Below, in pieces: positions 55,618 to 64,000 of a stretch of DNA of 64,000 bases. Position 1 is the first letter of the stretch, and each line of letters begins with the position of its first letter. Source of the stretch: Lucinisca nassula (taxonomy: Eukaryota; Mollusca; Bivalvia; Lucinida; Lucinidae); assembly GCA_963580285.1 (NCBI GenBank), contig OY757011.1, positions 123,286,146 to 123,350,145 of the forward strand, given 5' to 3'. A model generated the notes under the pieces. The model saw only the letters and a program-made list of their open reading frames with translations, had not been told where the DNA came from and searched no databases. The position numbers and the translations under genes were made by a program.

Positions 55618-56035
55618 ATACAGTAAAATTCCTACATTAAGACCACCTTTAGGACTGTTCAAAAGTGGTCTTTAAGACCACTTTTAAACAGTCCCAAAGG
55701 TGGTCTCTCATCAGCAAACACTGTATGCAGGAAACACAAAGAAAGGATATCTGCAACCTACTAAAATAGCTTTTTAACTCTTATCCTGCTGTTCACGACA
55801 AACCTTTTCTTTGCAAACAGTGTAGATCCAGATCAGATGGCTTCTGGAGAAGCCATCTGATCAGGATCTACACTGTTTGACATTCAGTTTATGAGTTTGT
55901 AGGAATAAATTACACCAAGTAATCTGATTGGTTCAAAGTCAGAAACGGGTGTGGCTAAACTGAATATTCAGCAAGAGAAGGGTTAAAGCAGAATTAGTCT
56001 TAATTTTAGGTGGGCTTAATAGAGGAATTTCATTG
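55618..56035. mobile_element. Mariner-type MITE M3 split by a P1 MITE
   Basis: ACAGTAAAATTCCTAC at 55620 and AGAGGAATTTCATTG at 56020 are its ends. The palindromic GGACTGTTCAAAAGTGG centre is at 55652. P1 occupies 55774-55987. Confidence 0.82.
55774..55987 (-). mobile_element. Palindrome-core MITE, family P1
   Basis: TTAACTCTTATCCTGCTG to CAGCAAGAGAAGGGTTAA, complete core. Confidence 0.92.
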
Positions 56036-56169
56036 CATGGTAAACATGGTAGCTCCACATAAGGAGTAACAATGATAATGTTTGGGATATTTTTCTTATT
56101 CCACCATAAAAACGTATGTTGTGGGTATTTGTTAGAACTGCCTCATGCCAGTGTTCGAGCCATTGACGT

Positions 56170-56435
56170 TTCCAATAAAATTCCTACACTCAGACCATAT
56201 TTGGGACTGTTCAAAAGTGGTCTAAAAAATTGCCAATGACTCAAAACTGGTGGCTCCAGACAACTTTTGAACTGTCCCAAAGGTGGTCTCTAACTAAAGA
56301 AAACTGGGTGTAGAAAACACAAAGAAAAAATAACGGAAATTTTCTAAATATTTTCTTTTTCTTTCTATTTTTTTTTTTTTTTGTAAAAGCAGAATTACTC
56401 TTAATTTTAGCTGTCATAATAGTGGAATTTCACTG
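56170..56435. mobile_element. Mariner-type MITE M3
   Basis: AATAAAATTCCTACACTCAG to AGTGGAATTTCACTGG with diverged palindromic centre. Confidence 0.72.
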
Positions 56436-56761
56436 GACATACTAAATGTCAAAACATTGTATACTTGTATTTTATCAACCACCAATCACCGTTTAATGAC
56501 TAGATATACAGCAACACAAAAATACATAGAACAGCTTTGTACAACGAAAAAAAATATACTTGTAAAACTGCTTTGAATCTAAAATGCTTCATTGAACTTG
56601 ATATGATCAACTGCATAACAATTCACTAATTTTTTTAAGTTCATTAGTGATATAAAATCATATTGTAAGAGAGTGACATTAGAATATATATATATATTTT
56701 TTTTTTACTATAGCCACACGGACTGAAAATTACATTTAAATGTTGTACTCTGTACAAAACA

Positions 56762-56964
56762 CACCACAACCTCTTTATAACACAATTAATGAGGTCCAAA
56801 GCAGAAACCATGCAAGTTAAACAACTGTGTTATATCCAAATACAAAAATGAATAGATTATATAGAAAAATGACCATGGTCATTTTTCGATATAATCTATA
56901 CATTTTTGGGATTCATCTAGAAATCATGTTATAACCGTTGATGAACAGTGTTACAATGAGGTTA
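56762..56964. mobile_element. Mariner-type MITE M2
   Basis: CACCACAACCTCTTTATAAC to GTTACAATGAGGTTAAGGTG; palindromic ATGACCATGGTCAT centre. Confidence 0.83.
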
Positions 56965-57013
56965 AGGTGTGTTTGAAAATCATGCTTTCTTCACCAAATC
57001 ATCTTATGAAACC

Positions 57014-57615
57014 AGGGCCCTGTTCTTCAAAGGATTGTTAGCTTGACAAATTTGTTTCTGGTGAAAAAGTTACAATATCTAACTCTATCTATCTATCTAT
57101 CTTCTGATACTGCGTCGGTCACATTTGACCATTACCGCAGGTGTATATTACATACACTCCAGTTTTGCAGGATGAAAGCCTACACAGTAATCATGTAATT
57201 ACGGTAGGGATCTTTAACCTGCACAGGGGATGGTTCTCCCTGCACAGGGGGCCTCCAGTTAACGTCCCGATCCGAAGGACGGTGCACTTAATGACATTCA
57301 TCCCTGCAAATGATGCCAGTGGAGCGTGTTCGGACACCGAAATTTTATCGCCGCTGCCGGGGATCGAACCCGGGACCTCTAGCATCAGAGGCAAGTGCAC
57401 TAACCACTGAGCTATCACGCTCCACTAACTCTGGTATTTTTGCTGAAAAAATATGCGTAGCTTTAGCATTTGCAACAGTTCTCCCACTTTTTAGCAAAAA
57501 AATTAGTTTTATTTGTAGTAACAGATGATCAGCTCGGCAAAAATATTAGTGTATTTGCCATATTAATTGATCAAAGTTTTAGAGACATGTTCACTAATGA
57601 CAGTTAGCTTTGATC
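57014..57615. mobile_element. MITE M1 split by a tRNA-derived SINE
   Basis: M1 pieces 57014-57084 and 57424-57615 flank the SINE. CTAACT is duplicated at 57079-57084 and 57424-57429. Confidence 0.87.
57085..57423 (-). mobile_element. tRNA-derived SINE, class 5, GATA tail
   Basis: Minus strand: head GTGATAGCTCAGTGGTTAG, box B GGTTCGATCCC, internal GACCGACGCAGTATCAG and a (GATA)n tail. A clear target-site duplication brackets it, making it one of the younger insertions. Confidence 0.92.
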
Positions 57616-57639
57616 AACTGGATCCTGAAGCCTAAAATG

Positions 57640-57888
57640 CATGTGCCCAGTTGTTCAAAGCATCGTTAGCTTAATCAGCTCGTCAGTAGACAAAATATTA
57701 CCTGTTCTAGCAGGTACAATACCTAATATATAGCAATTTTTTATGAAAAAATGAGAGTAGCCTTTTCATTTGCAAAAGCTACTCACATTTTTTTCAGCAA
57801 AAATAATTGTATATTAGCCATATTAAATGATCGAAAGTTTTAACAATTTGTTAACAGATGACATCAATATTTTTGAACAACTGGCCCT
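57640..57888. mobile_element. MITE family M1
   Basis: GCCCAGTTGTTCAAAGC to TTTTGAACAACTGGCCC, hairpin TGAGAGTAGCC / AAGCTACTCACA. Confidence 0.9.
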
Positions 57889-57984
57889 TGGTTCATTAAA
57901 GCCTTATTTCGTAACAATTAGTTCAGAATCATTTGAAAAAGAACTGTTTTTCTATATACATTTATATGTAAACAAAATAACACT

Positions 57985-58184
57985 TACTGTAATGATCCCA
58001 AGTACAGATAGGCCTGAGCAATTAGTGCAGACTCAGATCAGACAGCTCATTCAGGAGCAGTCTAATCAGGGTCTCCAGTCTACACCTTTTGGAGTCCTTG
58101 CTGATCGCTAAACAAATTTGTTAAAATTTCAGGAGAATTAAAGCAAGTCCTCAAGGCGGCTATATTTTTAGGATTTTTACGGTA
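57985..58184. mobile_element. Palindrome-core MITE, family P3
   Basis: TACTGTAATGATCCC to GGATTTTTACGGTA; core partly degraded on the right. Confidence 0.82.
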
Positions 58185-58212
58185 GATTCGATGTCATACC
58201 CATAAACCTCTT

Positions 58213-58424
58213 TAACCCTTCTCTTGCTGAATATTCATTTTAGCCACACCCATATCTGACTTTGAACCAATCAGATTACTTGATGTAATTTATTCCTACA
58301 AATTCATAAACTGAATGTCAAACAGTGTAGATCCTGATCAGATGGCTTCTTCAGAAGCCATCTGATCTGGATCTACACTGTTTCCAAAGATATGGGTTGT
58401 CGTGAAAAGCATGATAAGGGTTAA
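58213..58424 (+). mobile_element. Palindrome-core MITE, family P1
   Basis: TTTAACCCTTCTCTTGCTG to GCATGATAAGGGTTAAA, full core. Confidence 0.92.
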
Positions 58425-58437
58425 AACAATGTTCATT

Positions 58438-58643
58438 ACCAAAAAAATGCTAAAAATTAGGACATCTTGAGGAGTTGCTGTAATGCTCCTAAAGTTTCAA
58501 TAAATGTGTTTCACAATCAAGCAAGGAGTCAAAAAAGTGCAAATGGAATGGCAAACTGTGAAGACCCTGATCGGACTGCTCCTGATATGGGTCTGCACTG
58601 TTTGCTAAGGCTTGTCTGTCTCAATACTTATGATCAATACGGC
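58438..58643. mobile_element. Palindrome-core MITE P3, core shortened
   Basis: GTTGCTGTAATGCTCC and CAAGCAAGGAGTC features; core reduced to CCTGATCGGACTGC / CCTGATATGGG. Confidence 0.75.
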
Positions 58644-58812
58644 ATAACAGGGTATTGGATATGACACTGTTTAAGAAGGATCCCTATAAAATGAATAGAT
58701 TATAGAGAAAAAAATGGTCATTTTTCTATGCATTTTTGTTTGGATAAAACATGGCTGTCTGACTTTAAATTTGGACCCCAACAAAAGCATGTTAATGAGA
58801 TTTTGGTGCACT
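58640..58812. mobile_element. Mariner-type MITE M2
   Basis: ATGAATAGATTATAGAG and TTGTTTGGATAAAACATGG; outer ends decayed. Confidence 0.65.
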
Positions 58813-58936
58813 TAAAGAATAAGATTTTACTTTCTTCAGAAACTGTTAAGTCAACTTGTCTCCTTTGGATAACCTAGACATTAGAAATTTCTAGTGAAGT
58901 GATTTTTAGCTAGTCAAGAGTCCCAAAAGGCTATAT

Positions 58937-59190
58937 CAGCCTAGATAGCGCAGTGGTTAACGTGTTCGACTTATGATCGAGAGGTTGTGCGTTCTAATCA
59001 GGCCACCGGTACCGAGGTGTGTCCTTGGGCAAGACACATAATGAAACTGACCCACTCCACCCAGGTAACAATGGGTAGCAGTGGTGTAAAAGCCACTGTC
59101 TCTCTCTCGCGCGCGCGTGGGAACACCCAGAATGAGTGTTCCAGAGCGATTCAATAAGCTTGAAGCTTTCTTAGCAATCAAACTAAAATA
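58937..59190 (+). mobile_element. tRNA-derived SINE, class 6
   Basis: AGATAGCGCAGTGGTTAACG head; body GTCCTTGGGCAAGACAC-ATAATG; then CT/CG microsatellite TCTCTCTCGCGCGCGCG and tail CGATTCAATAAGCTTGAAG. Confidence 0.82.
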
Positions 59191-59250
59191 AATTAGTACA
59201 AACTAAAATGCTATAAACTCCAGTGAGACTCTTTGACATCATACATAAGA

Positions 59251-61290
59251 CAAGGGAGCCCAGAGGGCCCTGGTTCGCTCACCTGAGTGTCACTGTCTCT
59301 AGTACATTCTATTTTTGGCTCTGGTGGCCATCTTGTTCATCTGAGCAGAACAAATTTTAGCTATTTTTAAAGGGAGTCACCTAGGCAACACTTCTGCGAA
59401 GTTTGAATCAAATTAGCCCAAGGGTTTAGGAGGAGTTCACGTTTGAAGCAAATTTACAATGTTTTTCTATTTTATTTTTTAGCTCTAGAGGCCATTTTGC
59501 TCACCAGAGCAGGATCATTTAAGCTATTTTGGTAGAGGGTCATCTATATTCCTACGAAGTTTGTATGAAATTGGCCCAAGGGTACAGTAGGAGTTGTCAT
59601 TTGAAGATTTCTATTTTTAGCTCTGGTGGCCATCTTGTTTGTCAGAGCAAAACGATTTTGGCTATTTTGGTAGTGAGTCACCAAGGCAACATTCCTGTGA
59701 AGTTTGAGTCCAATTGGCCCAAGGGATTAGGAGGAGTTTGCGTTTGAAGCAAATTTACAATGTTTTTCTATTTTTAGCTCTGGCAGCCATATTGTTCATC
59801 CGAGCAAAATTATTATAGCTATTTCGGTAGAAGGTCATCTAAGCATTTTTCCTATGCAGTTTGAATGAAACTGGCCCAAGAGTGCAGGAAGAGTTGTTGT
59901 TATAAGATTTTTTCTATTTTTAGCTCTGGTGGCCATCTTGTTTGTCAGAGCAGAACGATATTACCTATTTTGGTGAGAGTCACCTAGGCAACATTCCTGT
60001 GAAGTTTGAATGATATTGGCCCAAGGATTAAGGAGGAGTTCGCATTTGAAGCAAATTTAAGATGTTTTTCTATCTTTAGCTCTGGCGGCCATTTTGTTCA
60101 TCCGAGCAGGATCGTTTTAGCTATTTTGGAAGAGGGTTACCTAAGCAACATTCCTATGAAGTTTGAATGAAATTGGGCCATTGGTACAGGAGGAGTTGTT
60201 GTTTGAAGATTTTTTCTATTTTTAGCTCTGGCAGCCATCTTGTTCATTAGAGCAGAACAATTTTACCTACTTTGGTAGGGAGTCACCTAGCCAACATTCC
60301 TGTGAAGTTTGAATGAAATTGGGCCAAGGATACAGGAGTTGTCGTTTGAAGATTTTTTCTACTTTTAGCTCTGGCTGCCACCTTGTTCATCAGAGCAGAA
60401 CAATTTTAGCTATTTTGGTAGGGAGTCACCTAGCCAACATTTCTGTGAAGTTTGAATAATATTGGGCCCAGGATGCAGGAGGAGTTGTCGTTTGAAGATT
60501 TTTTCTATTTTTAGCTCTGGCGGCCACCTTGTTCATCAGAGCAGAATGATTTTATATATGTTGGTAGAGAGACACCTAGCCAACATTCCTGTGAAGTTTG
60601 AATCAAATTGGCCCAAGGGTTTAGGAGGATTTCGCATTTAAAGCAAATTTACGTTTTTCTATTTTTAGCTCTGTCGGCCATTTTGTTCATCGGAGGTGAC
60701 CTGTTTTAGCTATTTTGGTAGAGGGTCATCTAAGCAACATTCCTATGAAGTTTGAATGAAATTGGCGAACGAGTACAGGAGGAGTTGTCATTGGAAGATG
60801 TTTTCTATTTTTAGCTCTAGTGGCCATCTTCTTTGTCAGAGCGCAACTATTTTAGCTGTTTTGGTCAGGAGTCAAGTAGGCAACATTCCTGTGAAGTTTG
60901 AATCAAATTGGCCTAAGGGTTTAGGAAGAGTTCGCGTTTGAGGCAAATTTACAATGTTGTTCTATTTTTAGCTCTGACAGCCATTTTGCTCATCGGAGAA
61001 GAACCGTTTTAGCTATTTTGGTTGTGAGTCACCTAAGCAACATTGCTCTAAAGTTGGCCCAAATGTACAGGTGGAGTTGGCGTTAGAAGATTTTCTATTA
61101 TTAGCTCTGGCAGCCATCTTGTTCATCAGAGCGGACAATTTTAGTTATTTTGGTAGGGAGCCACCTAGGCAACATTCCTATGAAGTTTGAATCAAATTGG
61201 CCAAAGGGTTAAGGAGGAGTTCGCATTTAAAGCATATTGTTGACGACGCACATTCACTGATCACAATACCTCACCATGAGTGCTAATACC
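59251..61290 (-). mobile_element. Helentron-like element, long copy with ~150 bp units
   Basis: Minus-strand 3' end GGGCCCTCTGGGCTCCCTTG at 59251, subterminal CAGGTGAGCG nearby, and a decayed 5' hairpin (GCACTCATGGTGAG, 61265-61287). In between are about 13 units alternating GCTCTGGTGGCCATCTTG and GAAGTTTGAATCAAATTGG. Same family as 39306-40011, about three times longer. Confidence 0.85.
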
Positions 61291-61900
61291 AGAGAAGAAA
61301 GGGACACAAGTATTGTGTGATTACTAGCACAGTCAAGTCCGGTAACATTCTGCTGTAATTTATTTTGCACACCCACCCTTTTTACTATATCTCTCATTAT
61401 CAGTTCCACTATGCTCAATATCTGGGCATTTTCTTTTAATTAGCTAAGCAAGGATAAACTGGCATATGCAGTTGCAGCTAATTTTCAATTTTAAGGCTAA
61501 ACAAAAAAATCTGAAGACTTCCGAATGAAAGCCAGAGTTTATCAATAGCGAAAGCGTTTATTATTTTGTATCAACACCTACCTCTGACGACATTGCAGTG
61601 GCCCTAATCACTAATTTATCTCAGTCAACCTTCCTTTTTTTTTATTAACTCAAAACACTTTGCATGTGCAATGTTGGGCGACAAAATTGGCAGTGCATTT
61701 TCAAGGGTATCCCTATCAAAATTGTGCTTGCCCTATATGATAACATAATCAGAGCCTCAGAGGCCTTTCATCGTTAGAGGTACTGTAAAAAGAAGTGTTG
61801 CAACAAATTTTAATTGTGGCTTTTGAATGATGCATTGGAGAAACTAAGACATAGCCATGAAAACTTAATGTGCACAATGGTACCATATTGCATTGTTCAT
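61290..61900. other. No recognised repeat or gene
   Basis: AT-rich, no long open frame, no family signature. It could include 3' UTR of the minus-strand gene whose last coding exon is at 63196, but nothing in the sequence proves that. Confidence 0.4.
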
Positions 61901-61912
61901 GTAATTACCGGA

Positions 61913-62122
61913 AGGATCCTAAGTATTGGGGCAAGACAGGCCTAAGCACAGTGCAGACCCAGATCAGACTGCTCCTGAAGGAGCAGTCTGATCAGGGTCT
62001 TCAATGTTTGCCATACTGTCTGCACCTTTAGGACTCCTTTTTGGAACGTTTAACAAAGTTGTTAAAATTTTTTGGAGAATTACAGCAAATTCTCAGAGTC
62101 CGAAATTTTTGGATTTTTACGG
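61913..62122. mobile_element. Palindrome-core MITE, family P3
   Basis: ATTACCGGAAGGATCC to TTTGGATTTTTACGG; core CAGACCCAGATCAGACTGC / GCAGTCTGATCAGGGTC around CTCCTGAAGGAG. Confidence 0.88.
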
Positions 62123-62164
62123 CTTTCTTCAACTGACTTCTGAAGTCATATAACAGAACCAAGC

Positions 62165-62475
62165 CTCACTTTTGGTTGGTTGGTTGATTTGAGGTTTAAC
62201 GTCCCCGTCAACACTGTAAAGGTCATTTTGGAGATGTTCCTTCCAATTTTGTTGGACTTTTACCCGACACTGAGATGAAATGACATCTCAAGCCCTGTCA
62301 CCCAATGAAATCAATAGGGTTTATTAGCATGGACAGTCCGCCTCGCACCGCGGTTCCTGGACAGGCTTAGATCCTCTAAGCGGTTTACCAGTACTGGTGT
62401 GCGGGTCGGATTCAGCCCTGCGTGGACGCATCATGCAGCCCATATATTTCTTCAAGCCCCTATGGGCGGGGGCCG
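62165..62475 (-). mobile_element. SINE class 3, reverse
   Basis: GATTTGAGGTTTAACGTCCC tail side; CAAGCCCCTATGGGCGG head side. Best-preserved copy in the window. Confidence 0.87.
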
Positions 62476-62871
62476 AAGCCTCACTTTTATACCCAAGTCA
62501 ATTGAACATGAAATTTGTCCTGCAGAACTAATAACCTTGCTGATTTGGGGAGAGAATTTGCATTTTAATCCTTTCAAGCCTATAGACAAGTACAGATCCA
62601 AAGCAAACAGTGTAGATTCACATGAGATGGTTCATATTGAGCAATCTCACCAGGATCTACATTGCTCTCCATCCTGTATATGACCCTATTGAAAAAAAAA
62701 TGGATGCATCAAAATCCAAAAATTTAGCCCACTTTAGAAATTTAGCCCACTTTAGCTGAAAAGGATAAAAATTACAAGCATTACAAATTCCATGCTCAAC
62801 TGACATTCAACTCATTTTTCAACTCATTCAAGCCATATAACATGGGTCCCAATTCATAGAAGTCTACTAAA

Positions 62872-63137
62872 CTCTTCTCCTGCTAAACCAGATTATGCAC
62901 GAACCTTTGAAAACAGTGTAGATACAGATCATATGGCTTCAAAGAATCCATCTGATCAGTATCTACACTGTTTGAATGACTGATCCAGTTTTAAGGTAAC
63001 CAGGCACTAGAAGCGCATGTCTGACATTCAGTTCGTGAATTTGTAGGAATTAATTACACGGTACATCAAGTAATCTCACTGGTTGAAAGTCACAGATGGG
63101 TGTGGCTAAATAAATTTATTCAGCAGGACAAGGGTTA
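62872..63137 (-). mobile_element. Palindrome-core MITE P1 with ~45 bp extra sequence
   Basis: TAAACTCTTCTCCTGCTA to CAGCAGGACAAGGGTTAA; core with GGCTTCAAAGAATCC. Extra unrelated sequence (62975-63022) sits just after the hairpin. Confidence 0.82.
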
Positions 63138-63195
63138 AGTAGCACTGAGGTGAAAATGTTTAACAAGTGTGCTCCAATGTGGATCCTATTTTACA

Positions 63196-63330
63196 CTATA
63201 CAACAGCTTTGTTCGTTTCCTTCAACATCTTGTTATAAGGCTCCACTACAACAATGTCAGGTGTGTCTAGTGACCCAGGATCTGAACTCGTGGAAGATTT
63301 GTTACTCACATCTTTCATCAACTGGTCATC
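63196..63330 (-). CDS. Terminal coding exon of an unidentified gene
   Basis: Read on the minus strand, a polypyrimidine acceptor (CCATCTCTTCCAG) at 63331-63343 opens an exon of 44 codons plus TAG: DDQLMKDVSNKSSTSSDP, then GSLDTPDIVVVEPYNKML and KETNKAVV. Composition is coding-like (acidic and Ser-rich, then VVVEPYNKM), unlike the surrounding repeats. The rest of the gene should lie beyond the right edge. I do not recognise the family. The open stretch on the opposite strand (63150-63404) is probably its shadow. Confidence 0.6.
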   Translation of the reverse strand, partial: DDQLMKDVSNKSSTSSDPGSLDTPDIVVVEPYNKMLKETNKAVV

Positions 63331-63499
63331 CTGGAAGAGATGGAACCATAAAACATCAATTTATGCAAATCAATATGAGCCAATTCAAGAAAAAAATACG
63401 CTAAGTTTTTGGATGTGTGCACTCAGATAAGAATCAAGTCAGCATGCATACCAATTTAGTTAGAATACGGTATTCACCATAATGGATTCGAACACGCAG

Positions 63500-63650
63500 G
63501 CCTGAGCAAACAGTGTAGACCCTGATGAGATGCCGCAGAATGCGGCATCTCATCTGGGTCTACACTGTTTGCCATTCATCTAGCTATCTTTAGACACAAA
63601 ATCGTGCAGTGTATTAAACTTGTTCATATTTTAGAATAAGTATGGAAAAG
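63500..63650. mobile_element. Palindrome-core MITE, family P4
   Basis: Core AAACAGTGTAGACCCTGATG / CATCTGGGTCTACACTGTTT with GCCGCAGAATGCGGC: the cleanest P4 copy. Confidence 0.87.
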
Positions 63651-63714
63651 AGGTGAGGTTTCTGAATCTCAGGGTAAAATATGTTACAGACTTCCCGTTT
63701 TGCATGGTGAATAT

Positions 63715-63950
63715 TAACCCTTGTCCTGCTAAAGAAATTCGTTTTACTACACCCATTTCTGACTTTCGACCAATCAAATTAGTTGACTTTCAACCAATCA
63801 AATTAGTTGATATAGTTTACTCCTAGAAATTCACAAACTGAATGAAAACAGTGAGGATCCAGATCAGATGAAGCCATCTGATCTGGATCTACACTGTTTG
63901 GAATGTTGAGGCATATTTAGCAGAGCCCATATTCAGCAGAGCCAGGGTGA
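63715..63950 (+). mobile_element. Palindrome-core MITE P1 with internal 26 bp duplication
   Basis: ATTAACCCTTGTCCTGCTA start; GACTTTCGACCAATCAAATT is followed by a second near copy (63782-63807). The core loop is shortened. Confidence 0.8.
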
Positions 63951-64000
63951 ATAACATACAGTACAGGACACCCAGTTATAAATTAATCTACAGTGTTTCT

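Noticed and set aside
57141..57410. 89-codon open frame
   Set aside because: It falls entirely inside a tRNA-derived SINE read in reverse.

Overview
This is an animal nuclear-genome window that is poor in genes and saturated with repeats. The repeat types (tRNA-headed SINEs with CAAA-type tails, palindromic MITEs, and hairpin-ended elements carrying ~150 bp tandem arrays) are what I associate with a bivalve mollusc. That assignment is inference. No bacterial-type operons, viral genes, CRISPR arrays or free-standing tRNA/rRNA genes were seen.

The main gene is the orthologue of WDR13, a nuclear WD-repeat protein, on the + strand from 2775 to 35967. Eleven coding exons were reconstructed by hand: 2775-2860, 5386-5446, 8702-8847, 17206-17288, 21190-21330, 24299-24465, 26772-26831, 30589-30731, 32382-32501, 34312-34430 and 35771-35967. 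All junctions are GT-AG and all phases agree. They give 441 codons including the stop. Only about 45 N-terminal residues are missing, presumably encoded upstream of the window. About 1.3 kb of coding sequence is spread over 33 kb. A second, unrecognised gene enters from the right on the minus strand: its terminal coding exon is 63196-63330.

The introns and the downstream 28 kb are layered insertions. (1) At least six palindromic MITE families share one hairpin core (AAACAGTGTAG...CTGATCAGA) with a conserved single mismatch between arms. (2) At least seven elements share a Helentron-like layout: a bulged 5' hairpin, a tandem array of ~145-165 bp units, a subterminal inverted copy of the 5' end, a 3' hairpin and a terminal CTTG/CTAG at a T-rich target. 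(3) A ~4.3 kb foldback element (8890-13150) has arms built of ~365 bp direct repeats. (4) A minisatellite of 33-36 bp units sits inside an inverted-repeat element (19430-20782). (5) Transposase relics are present: a hAT pseudogene (27314-29519), a mariner split by a 2.2 kb insertion (50469-53998), a rearranged Tc1 fragment (40260-40812) and a LINE 3' end (24759-25152). (6) Several SINE classes are present, some with clear target-site duplications.

Two WDR13 exons have been drawn into local duplication. The exon at 32382 has tandem copies of its 3' end and splice donor beside a CT microsatellite. The 3' end of the terminal exon has been amplified into a degenerate array downstream (36225-36770).
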